This document shows, piece by piece, positions 15,805 through 26,296 of a stretch of DNA of 64,000 bases. Numbering within the stretch: the first letter of the stretch is position 1; every line of letters starts with the position of its first letter. The notes beneath the pieces are model-generated. The model searched no databases, was not told the DNA's origin, and saw nothing but the letters and a program-made list of their open reading frames with translations. The translations under genes were made by a program, and so were the position numbers. The stretch comes from Herbidospora cretacea (GTDB taxonomy: Bacteria > Actinomycetota > Actinomycetes > Streptosporangiales > Streptosporangiaceae), in contig NZ_BBXG01000022.1 of the NCBI RefSeq assembly GCF_001570605.1, positions 84,353 to 148,352 of the forward strand, given 5' to 3'.

Positions 15805-17483
15805 CGGTCCTCCCCTCGGGTGACGGTGGAACGGTAGGCGGTGACGGTGGTCAGCAGTTCGCGGTGGGTGCCCTCGGCCACCGCGCGCTCGTTCTCCACG
15901 TAGAAGACGTGGTCGGCCCGGTCGAGCACGAGCGGGCTCGTGGTGACGACCAGGGTGGCCCGCCCGGCGCGGGCCTTGGCGAGGCGTTCGGCGATCCGGG
16001 CCTCGGTGTGGGCGTCGACCGCGCTGGTCGGCTCGACCAGGATGAGGATCTCCGGGTCGGCGGTCAGCGCGCGGGCCAGCCGGAGGCGCTGCTGCTGGCC
16101 GCCGGAGAACTCCCGCCCGGCCTCGGCCACGTGGGTGTCCAGGCCGTCGGGCAGCGCGTCGACGATGTCCTCGGCGCAGGCCGCGTACACGGCCGCCTCG
16201 ACGTCGCCGCCGCCCCTGACGTCGAGTTCGGCGCGCAGCGTCCCGGCGAACAGCGCGGCGGCGTTGTCGGCGACCAGGATGTGCGCCCTGACCGCGTCGA
16301 TGGGCAGTTCCTCCGTCGGCACGCCGCCGAGCGTCACCCGGCCGCCGGAGTAGCGGCCCAGCCGGTCGGCGATGGCGGTGGCCTCCTCCGGGGTGGCCGC
16401 GGCGAGCGCGGTGACCACGCCCTCGCGGACGACGACGCCCGACTCCTCGTCGCGCAGGTCGCCGTGGCGCAACTGGGCGCCGCCCCCGGTGATCTCGGGC
16501 TCCAGCGACAGGATGCGGACCACCCGCCTCGCCGCCACCGCGCCCTTGGTCAGCCGGTCGGCCGCCTCGGTCAGCGTGCGCAGCGGGGCGATCAGGAAGA
16601 CCGCGTAGCCGTAGAAGGAGACCAGCTGGCCAGCCGACAGCTCGCCCGCCAGCGCGAACCGCGCGCCGAGCCACGTCACCGCCGCGATCAGCAGACCGGG
16701 CAGCAGCACCTGGGCGCCTTCGAGCAGCGACTCGACCGACGCGACCCGCACACCGGCGCCCCTGGTGCGCTGCGACTCACGGCGGTAGCGGTCGGCGAAG
16801 ACCTGCTCGCCGCCGATGCCGCGCAGCACCCGCAGGCCCGCGACGATGTCGCCGGCCCGGGTGGCGAGGTCGCCCTGGAGGTCCCGCTGGGCGTGCTGGC
16901 GGCGGTGCAGCGGCTTGAGCAGCGGGGTGATCGCCAGCGCCATCACCGGCACCCCGACCAGCACGAGCAGGCCGAGCGGCAGCGAGGCCGACAGCATGAT
17001 GACGGTGACCACGGCCACCGCGACGAGCGCGCCGGACCCGCGCAGGATGATGTCCATCGCGTTGCCGATGTGGGCGATGTCGGAGTTGCCGACGCTCACC
17101 ACCTCACCGGTCGACAGGCGCTTGGGCAGGGTCGCGCCGAGGCGGGTGGCCTGGCGGCTGGTGAGCTGGACGGTCTTGTAGGCGGCGTTGAGCCAGGTGT
17201 AGACGGCGCAGCGGTGGCGCAGGATGCCGGTGACGGCCTGCACCACACCGAGCGCGAAGACCACCGCCGACCACTTCGCGAGCTCGCGGGTGTCCTGGGC
17301 GATGAGGGCGTTGACGCCGCTGCCGAGGGCGGCCGGGATGAGCGCCTGGGCGACCCACCAGGCGAGGGCATAGGTGATGCCCAGCCAGAGGGGCCGGCCC
17401 TGTTCGCGAGCCATCCACCAGAGGTATCTGCCGGGCCCGCGCGTGTCTGGTTCGCCGGGATCGCCGGCCGGAAGAGCGCGCAT
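15801..17483 (-). CDS. ABC exporter half-transporter with lost Walker A and altered Walker B
   Basis: 560 aa, six membrane helices plus a nucleotide-binding domain. The signature FSGGQQQR is intact, but where Walker A should be there is VVTALAAATPEEATA, with no GxxGxGK(S/T). Walker B reads ILILVEPTS, with Val in place of the Mg-coordinating Asp, though the Glu and D-loop remain. So this subunit cannot bind ATP normally at its own site and probably serves the partner's site. I start at ATG 17483 (MRALPAG); an open frame continues to 17561 but would run through the divergent promoter. First gene of the exporter operon. Confidence 0.88.
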   Translation of the reverse strand: MRALPAGDPGEPDTRGPGRYLWWMAREQGRPLWLGITYALAWWVAQALIPAALGSGVNALIAQDTRELAKWSAVVFALGVVQAVTGILRHRCAVYTWLNAAYKTVQLTSRQATRLGATLPKRLSTGEVVSVGNSDIAHIGNAMDIILRGSGALVAVAVVTVIMLSASLPLGLLVLVGVPVMALAITPLLKPLHRRQHAQRDLQGDLATRAGDIVAGLRVLRGIGGEQVFADRYRRESQRTRGAGVRVASVESLLEGAQVLLPGLLIAAVTWLGARFALAGELSAGQLVSFYGYAVFLIAPLRTLTEAADRLTKGAVAARRVVRILSLEPEITGGGAQLRHGDLRDEESGVVVREGVVTALAAATPEEATAIADRLGRYSGGRVTLGGVPTEELPIDAVRAHILVADNAAALFAGTLRAELDVRGGGDVEAAVYAACAEDIVDALPDGLDTHVAEAGREFSGGQQQRLRLARALTADPEILILVEPTSAVDAHTEARIAERLAKARAGRATLVVTTSPLVLDRADHVFYVENERAVAEGTHRELLTTVTAYRSTVTRGEDR

Positions 17484-17528
17484 CCTGCAAGCGTGGCAAT
17501 CTCGCTGAACAGCCGTCCAGCCATTTAC

Positions 17529-17571
17529 GTCAACGCGGGTTGACACGCGCGACGTTGTCAACCTACATTGA
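17529..17571 (+). promoter_or_regulatory. strong leaderless promoter inside a cluster of GTTGAC/GTCAAC boxes
   Basis: TTGACA (17540-17545), an 18-base spacer and TACATT (17564-17569) form a near-consensus promoter for the HTH gene; 6 bases then lead to its ATG at 17576, so the mRNA is leaderless. The same stretch has GTCAAC-GCGG-GTTGAC (17529-17544), GTTGTCAAC (17554-17562), and TTGACA paired with TGTCAA across the spacer. Repeated palindromic boxes over -35 and spacer look like an operator controlling both divergent operons, probably bound by the HTH protein. Confidence 0.65.
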
Positions 17572-17575
17572 CGGC

Positions 17576-17809
17576 ATGAACGAGACAGCGCAGCTCGCCT
17601 CCGACGCGAGCAGCCGTGACCCCTCGATCGGCCTGCGCGCCGTGAGGGCGCTGCGGATCCTCGTCGACCGCCTGGAGGCGCTCCAGGTGGAGAACGCCCG
17701 TGAGCAAGGCTGGTCGTGGCAGGACATCGCCGTCCACCTCGACGTCACCAGACAGGCCGTCCACAAGAAGTACGCGGGCGGGCGCGGCCTGCTCAGACGG
17801 GGAGACTGA
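17576..17809 (+). CDS. small HTH regulator paired with Clp-N protein
   Basis: 77 aa. Residues ~25-65 form a helix-turn-helix: RALRILVDRLEALQVENARE, then GWSWQDIAVHLDVTRQAVHKKY, where TRQAVHKKY is a good recognition helix. It is a short DNA-binding protein of the kind that precedes Clp-N genes in actinobacteria. ATG 17576 lies at the expected transcription start of a consensus promoter; a TTG at 17540 in the same frame would place the -35 inside the gene and is rejected. The Clp-N gene starts 2 bases after the stop. It is the natural candidate to bind the GTTGAC/GTCAAC boxes just upstream. Confidence 0.8.
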   Translation: MNETAQLASDASSRDPSIGLRAVRALRILVDRLEALQVENAREQGWSWQDIAVHLDVTRQAVHKKYAGGRGLLRRGD

Positions 17810-17811
17810 CG

Positions 17812-18396
17812 ATGTTCGAACGATTCACCGACGACGCCCGCCGGGTCGTGACCGCCGCCCAGGTGGAGGCCCGCCGCCTCAACCACCCCCGCATCGGCAC
17901 CGAGCACCTGCTGCTCGGCATGCTCCAGGACCCCGAGTCCCTGGCCGCCAGAGTGCTGACAGGTCTCGACCACCGGGGCGCCGAGACCCGCCTGCGCGAC
18001 ATCCTCAACCAGCCCGGCGGGCGGCGCGGGCACGAGCTCGACGCCGAACTGCTCAGCACCATCGGCATCGACCTCGACGCCATCAGGGAGAAGGTCGAGG
18101 AGGCCTTCGGGCCGGGGGCCCTCGACCGCGAACCGGTCCGCGACCACAAGGGCCACCTGCGCAGCGGCCGGCACATCCCGTTCGGGCCGCGCGCGAAGAA
18201 GACGCTGGAGCTGTCGCTCCGGGAGGCGATCGCGCTCAAGCACAAGTCCATCAGCGACGGCCACGTCCTGCTGGGAGTCATCCGCGAGGGCGGCGGACTG
18301 GCCATGCAGATCGTCGTCGAGGCGGGCATCTCCCCGGAGCGGGTCCGCGAGGCGCTCGTACGAGAACTGGGAAGCCCTGCCAGCGGCCGGCGCTGA
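17812..18396 (+). CDS. Clp N-terminal domain protein (stand-alone, two Clp-N repeats)
   Basis: 194 aa. It begins like ClpC/ClpA: MFERFTDDARRVVTAAQ, then RIGTEHLLLGML. A second copy follows at ~125-185 (AKKTLELSLREAIALKHKSI, DGHVLLGVIREGGG). Clp-N repeats bind substrates or adaptors of the ClpCP protease, but the AAA+ ATPase modules are absent, so this is an adaptor-like or decoy protein. GGGGAG lies 7-12 bases before the ATG. It is the second gene of a two-gene operon and is followed by a strong terminator. Role unproven; modulation of ClpC under stress is a reasonable guess. Confidence 0.85.
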   Translation: MFERFTDDARRVVTAAQVEARRLNHPRIGTEHLLLGMLQDPESLAARVLTGLDHRGAETRLRDILNQPGGRRGHELDAELLSTIGIDLDAIREKVEEAFGPGALDREPVRDHKGHLRSGRHIPFGPRAKKTLELSLREAIALKHKSISDGHVLLGVIREGGGLAMQIVVEAGISPERVREALVRELGSPASGRR

Positions 18397-18465
18397 GAAC
18401 CGCCAGGACGGGCCGGCCGGTTCTGACGTGGAGGGACCGGCACCGAGCGCGCCCGAACAGAGCAC

Positions 18466-18505
18466 GGCCCCCGCCGCAACCGGCCATTTGGTCGTGGCGG
18501 GGGCC
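18466..18505. terminator. bidirectional terminator between clp-N and sdhB
   Basis: GGCCCCCGCC and GGCGGGGGCC form a perfect 10-bp stem around a 20-base loop, between two convergent genes. A weaker inverted repeat AGAACCG/CGGTTCT sits just before it (18396-18425). Confidence 0.65.
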
Positions 18506-18518
18506 GAGCGCCCCATTC

Positions 18519-19261
18519 TTACCCAGACTTGCGCGAGGCTTTCAGGTAGTCGGCGTTCATCCGGGCGATGGTGTCGAGCGGGATGCCCTTCGGGCAGACC
18601 GCGGTGCACTCGCCGGTGTTGGTGCAGCCGCCGAAGCCCTCCTCGTCCATCTGCTCGACCATCGCGCGGGCGCGGGAGCCGCGCTCGGGCTGGCCCTGCG
18701 GGAGCAGGCCTAGGTGGGTGATCTTCGCGGCCGTGAACAGGGAGGCCGAGCCGTTGGGGCAGGCCGCCACGCACGCGCCGCAGCCGATGCAGGTCGCCGC
18801 GTCGAAGGCGTCGTCGGCGTCGAGCTTGGGGACCGGGGTCGCGTGGGCGTCGGGGGCCGAGCCGGCCGGGACGGAGATGAAGCCGCCCGCCTGGATGATG
18901 CGGTCGAACGCCGAGCGGTCGACGACCAGGTCCTTCACCACCGGGAACGGGCGGGCCCGCCACGGCTCGATGACGATCGTGTCGCCGTCCTTGTAGTGGC
19001 GCATGTGGAGCTGGCAGGTCGTGGTGTTCTTCTGGGGGCCGTGGGCCACGCCGTCGATCATCATCGAGCACATGCCGCAGATGCCCTCGCGGCAGTCGTG
19101 GTCGAAGGCGACCGGGTCGTCGCCGGCCAGGATGAGCCGCTCGTTGAGCACGTCGAGCATCTCCAGGAACGACATGTCCGGGGAGACGTCCTCGATCTCG
19201 TAGCGCACCAGCCGCCCGTCGTCGTCCGGGCCGCTCTGCCGCCAGACCTTCAGGGTGAGGT

Positions 19262-19265
<4 letters not shown>
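18519..19265 (-). CDS. sdhB: succinate dehydrogenase iron-sulfur subunit (complex 1)
   Basis: 248 aa. The N-terminal ferredoxin domain has [2Fe-2S] ligands in CREGICGMC and a later Cys in TTTCQLHM. The C-terminal domain holds [12 protein letters not shown] and [12 protein letters not shown] for the [4Fe-4S] and [3Fe-4S] clusters. It passes electrons from the flavoprotein to quinone through the membrane anchor. GTG 19265 overlaps the sdhA stop by 4 bases (GTGA). Last gene of sdhCAB, ending at a strong terminator. The CxxxxCxxC pattern and length match the Sdh class with a b558-type anchor. Confidence 0.93.
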
Positions 19266-21183
<1,918 letters not shown>

Positions 21184-21187
<4 letters not shown>

Positions 21188-21921
21188 TTCACCACTCCGA
21201 ACGCGATCGCCAGCGGGACGACCAGGAAGCCGATCGTCAGCAGGGCGCTGACACCGGCGGCCGACGCCTTCAGCACGGGGTAGCGCCGGGCCAGGCCGAG
21301 GGTCTGCAGCGCGCTCCACAGGCCGTGCCGCAGGTGCAGGCCCACCATGACCACCGAGATCACGTAGAACACCGTGATGTACCAGCGGGCCGGCTCGAAC
21401 CCGGCGACCATCCGCGCGAACGGGGTGGCGTCGTGGCCCTCGGGGTTGGTGACGCCGAAGGTCATGTCGAGCAGGTGGTAGATCACGAAGAAGAAGATGA
21501 TCACGCCGCCCCAGCGCATGGTGCGGGTGGCGTAGCCGTCGGCCCTGGACTTGACGCGGGCGGCGTACTTGACCGGGCGGGCGTGCGCCGCCCGGCGGGC
21601 CAGCACGATCGCCGAGTACATGTGGGCCGCGATCGCGACGACGAGGCCCACCTCAAGGAGGGTCAGCACGCCCCGGTGCGGCAGCAGCGGGTAGCCGACC
21701 TCGCGGAGCCAGGCGGCGTAGCCGTTGAACGACTCGGCGCCGGCGAAGATCTTCAGGTTCCCGGCCATGTGGGCGACCAGGAAGAACACCAGCACCGCGC
21801 CCGACACGGCCATGACGGCCTTGAGCGAGTTCGACGAGACCCGGCGCCGGGATCGCCGGGGCCGGGAGGGGACCTGGGTGACCGGTTCGGTGGCCTTGCC
21901 CCGGTCGATAGTGGCTGTCAC
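21184..21921 (-). CDS. sdhC: succinate dehydrogenase cytochrome b558-type anchor (complex 1)
   Basis: 245 aa with five predicted membrane helices. Candidate heme-b His ligands lie in [24 protein letters not shown] and GLHLRHGLW, the pattern of b558-family anchors with two hemes. I start at GTG 21921: a promoter with TTGGAC, 18 bases and TAGCGT ends just upstream, giving an mRNA with only about 2 leader bases. An ATG at 21948 in frame would overlap that -10 and is less likely. First gene of sdhCAB, divergent from a LysR regulator. Confidence 0.85.
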
Positions 21922-21929
21922 GTACAGGA

Positions 21930-21959
21930 ACGCTAGGTACCTGCGCAATCGCCGTCCAA
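21930..21959 (-). promoter_or_regulatory. sdhCAB promoter
   Basis: On the minus strand TTGGAC (21959-21954), an 18-base spacer and TAGCGT (21935-21930) form a good promoter. Transcription should start near 21923, two bases before the GTG start of sdhC. Confidence 0.6.
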
Positions 21960-21980
21960 GTCATCGCGGTTCTCGTTTCG

Positions 21981-21995
21981 ATAGCCCCTGGCTAT
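21981..21995. promoter_or_regulatory. LysR-type regulator box (T-N11-A)
   Basis: ATAGCC-CCT-GGCTAT is a perfect 6-bp inverted repeat with the T-N11-A spacing of LysR-family sites. Its centre lies about 65 bases upstream of the predicted sdhC transcription start, the standard recognition-site position for LysR activators, and about 87 bases upstream of the divergent lysR-type gene. Confidence 0.7.
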
Positions 21996-22074
21996 GTGCT
22001 CTGGCCTGGCGCGGGAGCCCTTCCGGCCAGGGTGATCGCATGCGACGAAAGTCACAGCCGTAAGGTGATGAACT

Positions 22075-23019
22075 GTGCAGTTGCAGCAGCTCGCCTACTT
22101 CGTGGCGGTGGCGGAGACGCGCCACTTCACCCACGCGGCGGAGCGGATGCGGGTGGCCCAGCCGTCGCTGAGCAAGCAGATCAAGACCCTGGAGACCGAC
22201 CTCGGCGCGCCCCTGTTCAGCCGGGCGCGCGGCAACGTCACGCTCACCGCCGCCGGGGAGGCGCTGCTGCCGCTGGCGCGGCGGATGCTGGCCGACGCCG
22301 ACACCGCCCGGCGCGAGGTCGCCGAGCTGGCCGGGCTGCGGCGCGGCCGGGTGCGGCTCGGCGCGACGCCGTCGCTGTGCGCGGGGCTGCTGGCCGACGC
22401 CCTGGCCAGGTTCCACCACGACTATCCGGGGGTGGAGATCCAGGTCGAGGAGGGCGGCTCACGCGATCTCGTGCGGGCGCTGGCCCGGGGGCAGCTCGAC
22501 CTGTCGCTGATCATCCTGCCGCTGCAGGGCGACGACCCGTCGCTGGTCACCGAGGAGATCCTGCGCGAGCACCTGGTCGTGGCGGCCCCGGCCCATCTGA
22601 CCGCCGGCCTGGCCGCCGGGCGCCGTCCCCACGTCCGCATCGACGAGCTGCGGCGCCGTCCGCTGGTGATGTTCCGGCGCGGGTACGACCTGCGCGAGGC
22701 CACCCTCAACGCGTGCAGGCAGGCCGGGTTCGAACCCAGGTTCGCCGTCGAGGGCGGCGAGATGGACGCGGTCCTGCGGTTCGTCGAGGCCGGGCTCGGG
22801 GTGGCCGTGGTGCCCTCGATGGTGCTCGACGGACGGCCCGGCCTGGTCGGCGCGCCCCTGCTGCCGGGGCTGCGCAGAACCGTTGCGCTGGCGCACCGCA
22901 AGGATGTTGAGCCGACCCGTGCGGCCCAGGCGTTCAGGGCGGTTCTGCTGGGTTTCCTCGACGAGGCGACCCGCGAGGGCACGCTCCCAGAAGGCGTCGA
23001 AGCACTCCCCCAGCACTAG
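22075..23019 (+). CDS. LysR-family transcriptional regulator of sdhCAB
   Basis: 314 aa. The N-terminal winged HTH is typical: LQQLAYFVAVAETRHFTHAA, then VAQPSLSKQIKTLE and LFSRARGNVTLTAAGE. The rest is the LysR substrate-binding domain (LRRGRVRLGATPSLCAGLL ... GLGVAVVPSMV). Start GTG 22075 with AAGGTGA 7-13 bases upstream. It is divergent from sdhCAB with a T-N11-A box between them, so it most likely controls the succinate dehydrogenase genes and itself. The co-inducer is unknown; a dicarboxylate such as succinate or fumarate is plausible. Confidence 0.9.
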   Translation: MQLQQLAYFVAVAETRHFTHAAERMRVAQPSLSKQIKTLETDLGAPLFSRARGNVTLTAAGEALLPLARRMLADADTARREVAELAGLRRGRVRLGATPSLCAGLLADALARFHHDYPGVEIQVEEGGSRDLVRALARGQLDLSLIILPLQGDDPSLVTEEILREHLVVAAPAHLTAGLAAGRRPHVRIDELRRRPLVMFRRGYDLREATLNACRQAGFEPRFAVEGGEMDAVLRFVEAGLGVAVVPSMVLDGRPGLVGAPLLPGLRRTVALAHRKDVEPTRAAQAFRAVLLGFLDEATREGTLPEGVEALPQH

Positions 23020-23067
23020 GTGGCTGTCGCTACTATTTGGGGTGCCCTCCACTCGAAAGAGGCCTTC

Positions 23068-24222
23068 GTGCCCGCTCTCTCCCATGGTCTGCCCGACCTC
23101 GTCACGCTCCTCCTGATAGAGGACGACGCCGAGGACGCTTTCCTTGTCGAGGAGCTGCTGGCCGACGCGCAGAAGCCGCCGAAGATCATCTGGGCCCGCA
23201 CCCTCGCCGAGGGACGTGACCGGTTCACCGCCGAGGTGACCTGCGTCCTGGTCGACCTGTCGCTGCCCGACGCGATGGGCCTCGACGCCGTCCGTCAGGT
23301 CACCGCGATGGCTCCCGACACGGCCGTCATCGTGCTGACCGGCCTCAACGACGTGCAGATCGCCATCGACGCGGTCGCCGCCGGCGCCGAGGACTACCTG
23401 ATCAAGCAGGACGTCGACGGCAAGCTGCTGAGCCGCGCCATCCGCTACGCCATCGAGCGCAAGCGCGGCGACATGGCCGAACGCGAACTGGTCGAGCAGC
23501 GCATGCTCCGCGAGGAGGCGGCCCGGCTCGAACACGGCCTGCTGCCGACCCCGGTCCTGCACACCGACGCGCTGGTCCACCAGTCGACCTACCTGCCCGG
23601 CCGCCAGGCGGGGCTGCTGGCCGGCGACTTCTGGGACACCCTCCAGACCGCCGACGGCGCGGTCCACGTGCTGGTCGGTGACGTCTGCGGGCACGGCCCC
23701 GACGAGGCCGCGCTGGGGGCGGCGCTGCGCATCGCGTGGCGGACCCTCACCCTGGCCGGTCTCCACGGCAACAGCGTGCTGCGGACGATGGACGCGGTGC
23801 TGCGGCTGGAGCGCGGCTCACCCGAGATCTTCACCACGCTCGTCACCGCGACGATCAGTCCGGGCCTCGACTCGGCCCGGCTCTACGTGGTCGGGCACCC
23901 GCCACCTGTGGTTATCCTCGGTGGCGACGTCGACGTGGTCACCGAGATCCCGTCGGGGCCGCCCATCGGGATCTTCCCCGAGATGGACTGGACCCCGGTC
24001 GACATCACGCTCGACGGGCCCTGGACGCTCCTCTTCTTCACCGACGGGCTGATCGAGGCCACCGTGGGCGACGGCCGCGACCTGCTGGGCACCGACGGGC
24101 TGATCCGGCTGGTGCGCGAACAGGGCGGCGTCCACCTCGACCAGCTGATCGAACGGGTCAAGACCATGCACGCCGACGCGCTGACCGATGACCTCGCAGC
24201 CGTCGCGCTCTCCCGGAGGTGA
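23068..24222 (+). CDS. response regulator fused to PP2C-type (RsbU/SpoIIE-like) phosphatase
   Basis: 384 aa. N-terminal receiver domain: acidic pocket EDD (18-20), phospho-acceptor D63 in LVDLSLPD, TG in VLTGLND and Lys in DYLIKQD. A short coiled linker (RELVEQRMLREEAARLEHGLLP) leads to a PPM phosphatase with GDFWD, VGDVCGHGPDEAAL, FFTDGLIEA and DDLAAVAL metal-binding motifs. Such proteins dephosphorylate anti-sigma-factor antagonists when their receiver is phosphorylated. Start GTG 23068 with AAAGAGG upstream; the open frame from 23020 abuts the LysR stop and is less likely. The histidine kinase gene follows after 1 base, so kinase and phosphatase form one pathway. No anti-sigma partner is encoded here. 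Confidence 0.88.
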   Translation: MPALSHGLPDLVTLLLIEDDAEDAFLVEELLADAQKPPKIIWARTLAEGRDRFTAEVTCVLVDLSLPDAMGLDAVRQVTAMAPDTAVIVLTGLNDVQIAIDAVAAGAEDYLIKQDVDGKLLSRAIRYAIERKRGDMAERELVEQRMLREEAARLEHGLLPTPVLHTDALVHQSTYLPGRQAGLLAGDFWDTLQTADGAVHVLVGDVCGHGPDEAALGAALRIAWRTLTLAGLHGNSVLRTMDAVLRLERGSPEIFTTLVTATISPGLDSARLYVVGHPPPVVILGGDVDVVTEIPSGPPIGIFPEMDWTPVDITLDGPWTLLFFTDGLIEATVGDGRDLLGTDGLIRLVREQGGVHLDQLIERVKTMHADALTDDLAAVALSRR

Positions 24223-24223
24223 C

Positions 24224-25786
24224 ATGAGCAGGACCCCCAGCCCGCTCGCCCCGCTCAAACCGGCCGGCGACCTGGGCCGGCTCCCGGCGGGCCGCTGGTT
24301 CCTGCTGGTCGGCGCCATCGTGACGCTGCTGTTCGCCGGGTCGATCGCCTTCACGCTGAAGACGATGACCGACACCCGCGAGGCCAGGGCGACCCTGATC
24401 GAGGTGATCGACCCGCTCGTCCTGCACACCCTGGAGCTGTCGACGTCGGTCTCCAACGAAGAGGCCACGATGCGCGGCTACGGCCGTACCAACGAGTCGT
24501 TCTACCTCGACGACTTCGCCAAGGCCCAGCGCGAGTCGGCGACCGCCCGGGGCAAGATCGAGGCCCTGCTGCCGCGCGTGCCGGGGCTGCGGGGCGACAG
24601 CGACGCCCTGTTCGCCGCGATCGAGAACTGGCGCAGGGTCTACGCCGACGAGATCGTCCGGCGGGTGCCGGAGCTCGGCAAGGACACCGCCTCCACCCTG
24701 GCCCCGGTCAACACCGAGGCGTTCAACCAGGTCCGCACCACGCTGGCGGCCCAGCAGTCGCGCCTGACCCAGCTCCACGGCACCGCCACCACCCGCCTGG
24801 AGCGCGGCTGGGACACGTTCTACTACGCCCTGGGCACCCTCGCCATCGTGCTGCTGCTGGCCGCGATCGCCTTCACGCTCCTGGTCCGCCACATCGTCCT
24901 GCGGCCGGTGGCGGCCCTCCAGGAGCAGGTGCGCAAGGTCGCCGCCGGCGACTTCGACACCGAGCTCAACGTGACCCGCCCGGCCGAGATGGCCGAGCTG
25001 GCGGGCCACGTCGACGCGATGCGCCGCAGGGTCCTGCGCGAGTGGCGGGAGACCCAGCGGGCCGAGCAGGCCCTGGCCGACCAGGCCGCCGAGCTGAAGC
25101 GGTCGAACAGCGAGCTGGAGCAGTTCGCGTACGTCGCCAGCCACGACCTCCAGGAGCCGCTCCGCAAGGTCTCCAGCTTCAGCCAGATGCTGGAGCAGCG
25201 CTACGGCGACCAGCTCGACGACCGGGCCAAGCAGTACATCAAGTTCGCCGTCGACGGCGCCAAGCGCATGCAGCTGCTGATCAACGACCTGCTCGACTTC
25301 AGCCGGGTCGGCCGGGTCACCGGCGACCGGGTGCCCGTCTCCACGGGCGAGGCCCTCCAGACGGCGCTCGACAACCTGGCCGTCCGCATCGAGGACACCG
25401 GCGCGACGGTCGTCCACGCCGACCTGCCGGTCGTCAGCGGCAACAAGCTGCTGCTCACCCAGCTCTTCCAGAACCTGGTCGGCAACGCGATCAAGTTCCG
25501 CTCCGACGAGCTCCCCCGGATCACCGTCACCGCCGAGCGCAGGGACGACGGCATGTGGGAGTTCGCCTGTTCCGACAACGGCATCGGCGTCGACGCGAAG
25601 TACGGCGACCGCATCTTCCTGATCTTCCAGCGCCTGCACCCCCGGGACGTCTATCCCGGCACCGGGATCGGGCTGGCGCTCTGCCGCAAGATCGTCGAAT
25701 ATCACGGTGGCCGGATCTGGCTGGAGGAGAACCCAGACCACAAGGGCACCACGTTCCGCTGGACTTTGGAGGCCACCGATGAATGA
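24224..25786 (+). CDS. membrane sensor histidine kinase (CHASE3-like, HAMP, phytochrome-type kinase core)
   Basis: 520 aa. TM1 is at ~26-45 and TM2 at ~200-222, framing a helical extracytoplasmic sensor of ~155 residues ([20 protein letters not shown]3-like). A HAMP linker follows, then HisKA with the phospho-His307 in [14 protein letters not shown], and HATPase_c with NAIKF, DNGIG and GTGIGLALC. The DHp sequence is of the type found in phytochrome-like kinases that partner single-domain response regulators. GGAGGTG precedes ATG 24224. Its 3' end overlaps the next gene, a stand-alone receiver, by 8 bases, so that protein is the obvious phosphate acceptor, with the upstream phosphatase's receiver as a second one. 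The signal is unknown. Confidence 0.9.
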   Translation: MSRTPSPLAPLKPAGDLGRLPAGRWFLLVGAIVTLLFAGSIAFTLKTMTDTREARATLIEVIDPLVLHTLELSTSVSNEEATMRGYGRTNESFYLDDFAKAQRESATARGKIEALLPRVPGLRGDSDALFAAIENWRRVYADEIVRRVPELGKDTASTLAPVNTEAFNQVRTTLAAQQSRLTQLHGTATTRLERGWDTFYYALGTLAIVLLLAAIAFTLLVRHIVLRPVAALQEQVRKVAAGDFDTELNVTRPAEMAELAGHVDAMRRRVLREWRETQRAEQALADQAAELKRSNSELEQFAYVASHDLQEPLRKVSSFSQMLEQRYGDQLDDRAKQYIKFAVDGAKRMQLLINDLLDFSRVGRVTGDRVPVSTGEALQTALDNLAVRIEDTGATVVHADLPVVSGNKLLLTQLFQNLVGNAIKFRSDELPRITVTAERRDDGMWEFACSDNGIGVDAKYGDRIFLIFQRLHPRDVYPGTGIGLALCRKIVEYHGGRIWLEENPDHKGTTFRWTLEATDE

Positions 25787-26231
25787 CCTGCGCTGGATCG
25801 ACGTGCTGCTGGTCGAGGACGACCCGGGTGACGTGCTGCTCACGCAGGAGGCCTTCGAGCTGAACAAGGTCCGCAACAAGCTGCACATCGTCAACGACGG
25901 CGAGCAGGCGCTGCGGTTCCTCCGCCACGAGGGTGAATACGACGGCTCCCCCCGCCCCGACCTGATCCTGCTCGACCTCAACCTGCCCCGGAAGGACGGC
26001 AGGGAGGTGCTGGAGGAGATAAAGGCCGACCCTGAGCTGCGGTCGATCCCGGTCGTCGTGCTGACCACGTCGGAGGCCGAGGAGGACATCGTCCGGAGCT
26101 ACAAGCTGCACGCCAACGCGTATGTTTCGAAGCCGGTGGATTTCGACCAGTTCATCAGGGTAGTGAGGCAGATCGACGATTTCTTCGTCACCGTCGTGAA
26201 GCTGCCGGGGAACAACCATCGAGGGTCATGA
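25779..26231 (+). CDS. single-domain response regulator (Rcp1-like)
   Basis: 150 aa, only a receiver domain: EDD at 13-15, phospho-acceptor D66 in LLDLNLP, Thr in [10 protein letters not shown] and Lys in YVSKPVD. The loop [15 protein letters not shown] and the extended N-terminus resemble Rcp1-type regulators paired with phytochrome-like kinases. It has no output domain, so it likely acts by protein contact or as a phosphate sink between the kinase and the RsbU-like phosphatase. GGAGG lies 7-11 bases before ATG 25779; the gene overlaps the kinase by 8 bases. Confidence 0.9.
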   Translation: MNDLRWIDVLLVEDDPGDVLLTQEAFELNKVRNKLHIVNDGEQALRFLRHEGEYDGSPRPDLILLDLNLPRKDGREVLEEIKADPELRSIPVVVLTTSEAEEDIVRSYKLHANAYVSKPVDFDQFIRVVRQIDDFFVTVVKLPGNNHRGS

Positions 26232-26296
26232 TCGAAGCGAGGCGCGGCCGGTCGATCGGCCGGCCGTGGCTCGTGCCGTGACCCTTTTTAGACAAC

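Noticed and set aside
14128..15837. 569-residue plus-strand open frame opposite the ABC exporter
   Set aside because: Same shadow effect: no start signal, biased composition, and the minus strand encodes clear ABC motifs.
14068..16674. 868-codon reading of the second ABC subunit with an N-terminal extension
   Set aside because: The extra 290 residues lie in the antisense-like frame of the partner gene and are Arg/Gly/Pro-rich; ATG 15804 with an ATGA overlap fits the family.
18466..18505. GC-rich palindrome as a protein-binding operator
   Set aside because: It lies between convergent gene ends, which favours a terminator over an operator.
23020..23067. N-terminal extension of the receiver-PP2C protein from GTG 23020
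   Set aside because: No ribosome binding site, the bases directly abut the lysR stop, and the added residues precede the normal receiver start.
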